From: Chryseosolibacter sp964563295 | GTDB taxonomy: Bacteria > Bacteroidota > Bacteroidia > Cytophagales > Cyclobacteriaceae | Direction: 5' to 3' | Assembly (NCBI GenBank): GCA_964563295.1 | Contig: CAZLWX010000005.1 | Span: 1-64,000, forward strand | DNA: 64,000 nucleotides | Part shown: in pieces, positions 58,808-64,000 of the stretch | Position numbering within the stretch: position 1 is the stretch's first letter | Layout: each line of letters opens with the position of its first letter | Made by a program: the position numbers and the translations under genes | Notes under the pieces: generated by a model | Databases searched by the model: none | The model's input: the letters and a program-made list of their open reading frames with translations, nothing else | What the model was told of the DNA's origin: nothing

Positions 58808-59860
58808 CTATTCCAGAATTATCGGCTCTCCTTCGCGCGGAACAATGAATTGGGCTTCGTCCAACCCAAATTTTTCAAGAGCTTTTTTGAGGTCGTGGGG
58901 TGGATCTTCCAAACCATCGTCGGCCAGCGGGAATGTGCCGAAGTGCATCCCGACGCTCATTTCGGACTTCGCGTCAAGGTGTAGTTTGACCGCTTCTTCC
59001 GGTGAAGTGTGTATGGGCTGCATAAACCACTGCGGTTTGTAAGCGCCAATCGGAAGCAATGAGACCCGAATAGGCCCGACCCGCTCGCCAATTTCCTTAA
59101 ACGTGCGGTCATTATAACCGGTGTCGCCGGCGAAGTAAACGGATCCCTTTGCGGACTTGATAACATAGCCGCACCAAAGCGTCGCATCCCGGTCCAAAAT
59201 TCCTCTTCCGGAAAAATGCTGTGCTGGAACAGCCTGAATCGATACGCTGTCATTGATTTGCATCTCATCCCACCAGTCCACATCAGAAGCTCCCGCGATC
59301 CCTTCGCCATCCAGAAACTGTTTCACTCCAAGGGGAGTGAGGATCGCGGGATGAAAGGCACCTGCGATAACCCTAAGGGTCGGTACATCGAGGTGGTCGT
59401 AGTGATTGTGACTAATGACCACCGCATGGATTTTCGGCAGGTCTTCAAAGCGGATCCCTGGCGCCCGCATGCGGCGTGGCCCAACCCATGAAAACGGGCT
59501 CGTTCGCTGGCTCCAAATCGGATCGGTCAGAATATTTAAGCCGCCAACCTGGATCAGGAAAGTCGAATGGTTGACGAACGTTATTCGGATGTTGTCCTTT
59601 TCAAAGGCTAGCGGTCTCGGTCCGTAGGCACGAGTGGTGTCTTCGCGCCATTTACCCTTTTCCCGGTTGAGCATCCATTGTACAACTTCCTTTGGCCCCT
59701 TGGTCTTTATTCCCCCGGGATTGACAAACGTTTTACCATTGAAGTGATCCGAAACGTTGCCTTGATATCGCGGCGCCGAGATATACATCGCTGTTCCAAA
59801 AATTATGACAAGTGCAGCGACGATGAGAACGATGATGAACAACATCAGCTTTCGAATCAT
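58808..59860 (-). CDS. membrane-anchored MBL-fold metallohydrolase
   Basis: The protein has an N-terminal membrane segment (MIRKLMLFIIVLIVAALVII) and an MBL fold with metal motifs VVISHNHYDHLDV, AGDTGYNDR and GMHFGTFPLADDGLEDPP. It resembles the NAPE-PLD/UlaG group, which hydrolyse phosphodiester or lactone substrates. I chose the ATG at 59860; a GTG at 59875 lies within the terminator of the upstream gene. The start codon sits directly after that terminator's T run, so a separate promoter is probably needed. It converges with the truncated AlkC gene. Confidence 0.86.
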   Translation of the reverse strand: MIRKLMLFIIVLIVAALVIIFGTAMYISAPRYQGNVSDHFNGKTFVNPGGIKTKGPKEVVQWMLNREKGKWREDTTRAYGPRPLAFEKDNIRITFVNHSTFLIQVGGLNILTDPIWSQRTSPFSWVGPRRMRAPGIRFEDLPKIHAVVISHNHYDHLDVPTLRVIAGAFHPAILTPLGVKQFLDGEGIAGASDVDWWDEMQINDSVSIQAVPAQHFSGRGILDRDATLWCGYVIKSAKGSVYFAGDTGYNDRTFKEIGERVGPIRVSLLPIGAYKPQWFMQPIHTSPEEAVKLHLDAKSEMSVGMHFGTFPLADDGLEDPPHDLKKALEKFGLDEAQFIVPREGEPIILE

Positions 59861-59890
59861 AAAAAAAGGAGTCACTAAAAAACTCCTTTT
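59861..59890 (-). terminator. intrinsic terminator after the 195-aa exported protein gene
   Basis: On the minus strand AAAAGGAGT pairs with ACTCCTTTT around a 9-base loop, followed by a T run that ends exactly at the ATG of the MBL gene. It is A/T-rich, so moderate strength. Confidence 0.65.
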
Positions 59891-59912
59891 GTTTGACGAA
59901 TATGCAACTTTT

Positions 59913-60500
59913 TTATTGTACCAACTTAGCGATGTCGCGTACTGGAATCGTGTTGGCCATTTTGAGCACCTCCGCTTCGTTGGAATCAGGTACGCTCAGT
60001 GTTAGTAGTGTGGAGTTGAGGGGAACTTGCAAGGTATAATCTGTCTGGTTGGTTTCCGAATTGACATTTTTTTGCAAAACAGCCTTATAACCGTCGACTT
60101 TAACAACTTTCTGATCGCCGGAGTTACCCATAAATGGCAGGGCAAGGATGGCGTTGATCGATGCGATCATGGGAGAATTTCCCATGATATCGATGCTGCT
60201 GTATTTGTCCTCCGGCCCGTACTCGCGGTGTACCAGCACGCCGGCGAATCCGGTGTTTGCGGTCACATTGTCCGATGCGGTATTTGCAGCGCGCGACTCC
60301 AGGCTCGATGGCAGCATGGAGAGTAACTCCTTGCCAATCGCCATATCGACATCATTGATCATTTGTTGCATGGCAAACCGCGCCTCCTCAAGGTTGCCCC
60401 CGGCGTATGCGTTTTTTGCGGTGGCGAGATTCCGGTTAAAGTCTTGTGCAAACGCGACCGCGCTGCTCATGACGATTGCTAAAGTAAGTATCGATTTCAT
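59913..60500 (-). CDS. exported protein of unknown function, paralogue of the upstream gene
   Basis: The ATG at 60500 gives a signal peptide (MKSILTLAIVMSSAVAFAQD) and 195 residues; the open frame extends upstream without support. The mature part begins with a helical pair (LATAKNAYAGGNLEEARFAM, QQMINDVDMAIGKELLSMLP) and continues with beta strands (TGFAGVLVHREYGPEDKYSS, VVKVDGYKAVLQKNVN). It is clearly related to the neighbouring 266-aa protein, which has the same helix pair and the VKGYKAIIEYDEY strand, so the two arose by tandem duplication. No domain of known function is recognised. A short TPR-like opening is possible. Confidence 0.75.
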   Translation of the reverse strand: MKSILTLAIVMSSAVAFAQDFNRNLATAKNAYAGGNLEEARFAMQQMINDVDMAIGKELLSMLPSSLESRAANTASDNVTANTGFAGVLVHREYGPEDKYSSIDIMGNSPMIASINAILALPFMGNSGDQKVVKVDGYKAVLQKNVNSETNQTDYTLQVPLNSTLLTLSVPDSNEAEVLKMANTIPVRDIAKLVQ

Positions 60501-60516
60501 TTTCGTTCCTTGTTGA

Positions 60517-61317
60517 TTATTGTTCCCCGAGCATCTCCTTGATACCATCGATGTCGAACACTTCGGCTGCTGCCATCATCTCAGCCTCGCTGCCGTAGTT
60601 CACGCCTTCCCAAACGATAAGTGACGATTGGCCTATCGGCACACTGAGTTTATATCCCGAGTACTCATCATATTCGATGATGGCTTTATACCCTTTCACT
60701 TTTGTTTGCTTCCAATTCTGCTGCCCGCCTGTAGTCTGGGAATATCCGCTGTTTGCCAAATACATGTTGACAGACGACATCCACGCCGAATTGTTCGCGA
60801 CCGTTGCCGTCAGCTGCTTCTCGTCTTTCAGATATTCGCGCTTGATCGTGAGTCCAGCCCAACCATATCCGGTGCTGGTCACCTGGTCATTCTCGGCTAC
60901 TCGGGGCAGGTCATCTACCGATTCGGGCAACGACTCCAGCACTTCTTTGCCAATTTCCATTTCAACACCCAACATCGCCTGCTGAACGGCATAACGTGCT
61001 TCGCCATAACTGCCGGAAGCAAATGCTTTTTCCGCATCGGAGAGATTTTGGTTCACATCCGGGGGAGTGGATACCAGGCCGCCACCACCTTTATTGGCAG
61101 GGCGACTCCCGTCATTGGATTCATTGTCCGAAGAGTTCTCATTTGTAGATGACGGGTTATCATTATTGACGCCCGCTTTTTCCTTTACCTTTTTTTCAAG
61201 GGCTTTCTCAGCTGCCTCATTTGCCTTCTGCTTCAATTTGCCTACCAGACCCTGCCCATTAGAGAATGAGAATGCAAACAAAAGCATGCAACCTGTCAGT
61301 AACAGTCTACCTTTCAT
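60517..61317 (-). CDS. exported protein of unknown function with acidic low-complexity linker
   Basis: The ATG at 61317 gives a signal peptide (MKGRLLLTGCMLLFAFSFSN) and 266 residues; the frame could open further upstream. After a coiled charged segment (KLKQKANEAAEKALEKKVKE) there is an Asn/Ser-rich linker (NNDNPSSTNENSSDNESNDG). The C-terminal domain parallels the adjacent protein (DAEKAFASGSYGEARYAVQQ, MEIGKEVLESLP, KVKGYKAIIEYDEYSGYKLS). The two genes are 16 bases apart and should be co-transcribed. The function is unknown. Confidence 0.76.
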   Translation of the reverse strand: MKGRLLLTGCMLLFAFSFSNGQGLVGKLKQKANEAAEKALEKKVKEKAGVNNDNPSSTNENSSDNESNDGSRPANKGGGGLVSTPPDVNQNLSDAEKAFASGSYGEARYAVQQAMLGVEMEIGKEVLESLPESVDDLPRVAENDQVTSTGYGWAGLTIKREYLKDEKQLTATVANNSAWMSSVNMYLANSGYSQTTGGQQNWKQTKVKGYKAIIEYDEYSGYKLSVPIGQSSLIVWEGVNYGSEAEMMAAAEVFDIDGIKEMLGEQ

Positions 61318-61522
61318 ACGTCTAGTTGTGTTTGGCGCCAAGTTAGGAATTATGGTATCCAAACCCCAGTCAGAGCGGCTAATAAAATGTTGAAAATCTC
61401 TTTCCTGAAGAAGCACCATTCACGGCGGTTCTTAAACGAAATCCAGCCGATTTGGCAGGTGGTTTCCATTGAAATTTTGGATTCGAAAATTTGTTACCCG
61501 GAAAAGGGTTGAACGTCATTAA

Positions 61523-62242
61523 TTAATTCGGCTCGCTCAGTACGACAAAGATGTGGGTGTAATAGAGCTTGGTTATACCCTCGTATCCTGAGTCAGTGCC
61601 CACAATCAGCCAAAGTTCACCCTGGCTATTTGTCCTTCCGATCAAGGGAGTACTGGTGGCTGGAGGTGAGTTCTTGCGGTTAATCAGCGAATAAACTGCT
61701 GTTGGAGCGTCAGTGGCGATGTCCCCAATCACAACCATATCTTCACCGCCCTCTGCCTGATTCCCCTTGTCGATGTTCATCACGAACTTTCCATTCTCAA
61801 CAACACTTCTTGGCTCAATGGCCGTGGCTCCCACCTTGACGAAAACGCTTTCGCCGGGGGACCCGCCGGTGCCGACCGATCCATGCGGCGCATTCGACGC
61901 CATCTCGAGTTCAAAAGTCAGCGTATAATCCGCGTCGGGCCGCAAACCGGTGATGTTTCTCTTAATGTACATGAACAAGTCATCGCTGTGGTTATTGCCC
62001 GACAGCATGATCGCCTTACCTCCGCCCGCCGGACACGTGGCGTGCTCATACTGTAATTCATAGAAGGTCGAGTCATCCGGGCCAGCCGGATAATCGGCGA
62101 AGCCATGCGTCCACCCCTGAGTTGAATCCTCGAAGTCGTACTCAAACGAGAAGATGTGTATCCCCTGCCCGCCATCGCCAAGATCGCACGCTGCCAACAC
62201 TACGATTAAGATACCCGAGATAAGGCTCGTCGCAAGTTTCAT
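61523..62242 (-). CDS. hypothetical lipoprotein
   Basis: The start at 62242 gives a lipoprotein signal (MKLATSLISGILIVVLAACD) with lipobox Cys19 and 239 residues; the open frame extends 46 codons upstream without support. The mature sequence (FSFEYDFEDSTQGWTHGFAD, YIKRNITGLRPDADYTLTFE, VFVKVGATAIEPRSVV) has the look of a single jelly-roll or carbohydrate-binding-type beta sandwich. No named family is recognised. It is divergent from the 183-aa lipoprotein gene. Confidence 0.7.
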   Translation of the reverse strand: MKLATSLISGILIVVLAACDLGDGGQGIHIFSFEYDFEDSTQGWTHGFADYPAGPDDSTFYELQYEHATCPAGGGKAIMLSGNNHSDDLFMYIKRNITGLRPDADYTLTFELEMASNAPHGSVGTGGSPGESVFVKVGATAIEPRSVVENGKFVMNIDKGNQAEGGEDMVVIGDIATDAPTAVYSLINRKNSPPATSTPLIGRTNSQGELWLIVGTDSGYEGITKLYYTHIFVVLSEPN

Positions 62243-62419
62243 AGTCCTTTGTTCATCGCCATAGACACACCAGCAACCCGAAAAGTTGGATTCTATACTG
62301 ATCTTAGACGTCAGGCGCTCAGTGCAAATCTCCGTATTAGTAATTCCTTTTGCAAAGCTAACGAATGAGCACCCACGCAAGTTTCCTCAGAAAAGATTAC
62401 ATTTAGAGTATCCAACGCA

Positions 62420-62971
62420 ATGAAAGGCGGGAGCATCATTCTTATTCTACTCTTGTTCGCGGGTTGCAAGGAGATTAGTTTTGAGAATCCGCAACCCGAG
62501 GGCAAGCACGCGTTGCGTGAAATTCCGCGCAAGCTGCAGGGGAGATATCTCCTTCCCGACGACGAAGGAAAATTGGCCAACGATACCTTGATCGTTCATG
62601 CTAATGGCTACCGATTCGGTTATTTTGATGCTGCCGAGCGCGACTCCGACGACTCGGAAGTTCTCAGCGACAGTCTCGTGATTAAGTACTACAAGCGCTA
62701 TTATTTCCTTAACTCGTTGGATGGTGCAGGCCCCGAATGGCATTTGCGCGTTTTCAGGGCTGAAAAAAACGGCGACATCACCATGATGGCGCCTGAAAGG
62801 CGAAATATCAGCTTCAATGATTATCTGAAACAGCTCAATCGCGAGATCAAAATAGATTCATTTCTGGTCAATGAGCAGATGATTTATCGCATCGACCCCA
62901 CGCCGAAGCAGTTGATCGACCTGATCCGCAAGGGCTACTTTTCCGAAACTCGCCTGGTGAAGCAAAAATAG
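62420..62971 (+). CDS. hypothetical lipoprotein
   Basis: The 183-residue protein has a lipoprotein signal with lipobox Cys16 (LLFAGC). The rest is beta-rich then helical (LPDDEGKLANDTLIVHANGY, SDSLVIKYYKRYYFLNSLDG, FNDYLKQLNREIKIDSFLVN, TPKQLIDLIRKGYFSETRL). I recognise no family. It converges with the PrsW-like gene, one base between stops. Confidence 0.68.
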   Translation: MKGGSIILILLLFAGCKEISFENPQPEGKHALREIPRKLQGRYLLPDDEGKLANDTLIVHANGYRFGYFDAAERDSDDSEVLSDSLVIKYYKRYYFLNSLDGAGPEWHLRVFRAEKNGDITMMAPERRNISFNDYLKQLNREIKIDSFLVNEQMIYRIDPTPKQLIDLIRKGYFSETRLVKQK

Positions 62972-62972
62972 A

Positions 62973-63686
62973 TTACGGCTGCACTTTCTCCTTCACCCTG
63001 CTAAAGGGCGACGCCTGCTGGTGGATTCTAATGGCCTTTTTACTCAAAACGATGCCCACGATTAAGGCGATCAAGGCACCAATCCAGATCCCGGTCCACA
63101 CTCCCGTGTTATGTGCAATAAAGAGGAAGTAGTCATAGGCGCCGTGGAACAGCGTTGCCGAAAACAGGGCGACAAAGCTGAACCAGATCGTTCGCGCGTG
63201 GATGAATTTGGCCCTTCCCAGGAAATAACCCATTATCACTCCGAATGTCGCGTGAGCAGGCACGGCGGTGAACATACGCGCCACACCCGTTCCAAATCCT
63301 CCGTCAAAAACATACACTATGTTCTCCAGGGTAGCAAAGCCCATACTCACCATCACGGCATAAACGATTCCGTCAAAAGGCTCATTGAAATTCTTGTTTG
63401 GAAATAAGATGAATCTGACAAACACGAACTTGCTAAACTCTTCAATCAGCGCAACCTTGAAGAATGCGGAATAGAACTGGTGAACCAGGTCATCGTCACG
63501 CAACTCAAGCAGCAGGCTCACCGGATAACTGATCGCGAGGGTAACGGCGGTGCTGAAAACTCCATAGACAAAACTGATCAGCAGCAGAGGAAGCGGTTCA
63601 CGCTCGTGTTTGTCTTTAAAGTAAATGTAGAGGCCAATAGCAAAGCCGGGGGCAAGCGCGATTGCTAACAACTCTAGAGCCTGCAT
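62973..63686 (-). CDS. PrsW family intramembrane metalloprotease
   Basis: The 237-residue protein has seven or eight membrane segments and the family motifs FKVALIEEFSKFVFVR, GFATLENIVYVFDGG, VPAHATFGVIMGYFLGRA and LFHGAYDYFLF. These hold the Glu-Glu and His residues thought to bind the catalytic metal. PrsW cleaves an anti-sigma factor in Bacillus; other members have unknown substrates. No anti-sigma or sigma gene is beside it here. It lies upstream of a lipoprotein gene with which it converges. Confidence 0.86.
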   Translation of the reverse strand: MQALELLAIALAPGFAIGLYIYFKDKHEREPLPLLLISFVYGVFSTAVTLAISYPVSLLLELRDDDLVHQFYSAFFKVALIEEFSKFVFVRFILFPNKNFNEPFDGIVYAVMVSMGFATLENIVYVFDGGFGTGVARMFTAVPAHATFGVIMGYFLGRAKFIHARTIWFSFVALFSATLFHGAYDYFLFIAHNTGVWTGIWIGALIALIVGIVLSKKAIRIHQQASPFSRVKEKVQP

Positions 63687-63701
63687 TCCTGAAAGAGGTT
63701 A

Positions 63702-64000
63702 CTACTCGATGTGCTCCTCGACCGCATCCATTTTCTCTTCGGTGTACTTGCCTGACGTGGCGAACACGATCTTTCCGTCAGGATCAAGCACGAAGAAGTA
63801 GGGGATATCTTTTTTTTCGAAATCCAGCGCCTCCTTGTAGGTCTTGATCTCTCCGCGGTAAAACAGCACGTAGGGAAGGAGTTGTGGATCGATATTCTTC
63901 ACGGCTTTGCGTTTAGCGGTGCCTGTCGCAGCCGCGTTCACGCCTGTGAACATCGGCACGAAATAGACATTGACATCATATCCCAATCCGCTAAATACTC
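63702..64000 (-). CDS. thioredoxin-like protein, 5' part outside the window
   Basis: The frame is open to the right edge of the window, so only the C-terminal part, about 99 codons, is visible. It contains GYDVNVYFVPMFTGVNAAAT, a LPYVLFYRGEIKTYKEALDF segment and IPYFFVLDPDGKIVFATSGK, with the Pro before the strand and the hydrophobic strand pair of a thioredoxin fold, ending TEEKMDAVEEHIE. No CxxC is in the visible portion. It lies 15 bases upstream of the PrsW-like gene on the same strand, so the two may be co-transcribed. The exact family cannot be decided without the missing part. Confidence 0.7.
   Translation of the reverse strand, partial: VFSGLGYDVNVYFVPMFTGVNAAATGTAKRKAVKNIDPQLLPYVLFYRGEIKTYKEALDFEKKDIPYFFVLDPDGKIVFATSGKYTEEKMDAVEEHIE

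Overview
The window is chromosomal DNA of a gliding-lineage Bacteroidota, most likely order Cytophagales (a Chryseolinea/Fulvivirga-like organism is my best guess). Supporting signs are gldB, gldD and gldE, two proteins with type IX secretion (T9SS) C-terminal sorting domains, SprB repeats, many Bacteroidota-style lipoproteins, the mutY-ssb-gldE-gldD gene order, an RNase G next to a tiny AURKAIP1/COX24-like protein, and upstream boxes matching the Bacteroidota -7 consensus TAnnTTTG. I found no tRNA, rRNA, CRISPR array, insertion sequence or prophage gene. A run of 100 Ns at 39198-39297 flanked by an exact 55-bp duplication shows that this is a draft scaffold.

Layout. 1-5.6 kb: gldB, an exported DUF4440 protein, rlmI, a 51-residue membrane protein, an exported DUF6265-like protein, the periplasmic protease DegP/DegQ and a YodC-like small protein closed by a strong terminator. 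5.7-14.6 kb: ispH, a TonB-dependent receptor with a fructosamine kinase one base behind it, a lipoprotein, the bacillithiol-type reductase YpdA diverging from an exported amidase, a 2H phosphoesterase and an exported tandem-YCII protein. 14.7-22.7 kb: a class V aminotransferase, then the minus-strand block mutY-ssb-gldE-gldD, diverging from HU, a TPR protein, the AURKAIP1-like protein and RNase G. 22.7-36.8 kb: a cell-envelope stretch on the minus strand (SprB-repeat T9SS protein, AsmA-like protein, aldehyde dehydrogenase, two related OmpA-family proteins, a patatin fused to an outer-membrane barrel, an M23 endopeptidase). 36.9-44.5 kb: dsbD, lysA, an alpha/beta hydrolase, tpiA-prmA and an exported M20 peptidase.

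44.7-55.7 kb holds the most unusual locus. Three tightly spaced plus-strand genes encode an exported KNH-domain protein, a 2973-residue T9SS surface protein (Asp-box repeats, FN3, FG-GAP/VCBS repeats, an ASPIC/UnbV domain, nine tandem Ig-like repeats, sorting domain) and an exported caspase-like C14 peptidase. A perfect 17-bp palindrome lies upstream and a clean intrinsic terminator lies downstream. I read this as one operon for a surface structure paired with a secreted caspase-like protease.

55.7-64 kb: a Rieske protein, several exported proteins of unknown function, a DUF1801 gene overlapping a truncated AlkC-type DNA repair gene, an MBL-fold hydrolase, a tandem pair of paralogous exported proteins, two lipoproteins, a PrsW-like membrane protease and the 3' part of a thioredoxin-like gene that runs off the window.

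Several start codons were moved from the longest open frame to the start supported by signal peptides, family N-termini or nearby -7 boxes. Promoter calls rest on the -7 box alone, because no well-spaced -33 element accompanies them.
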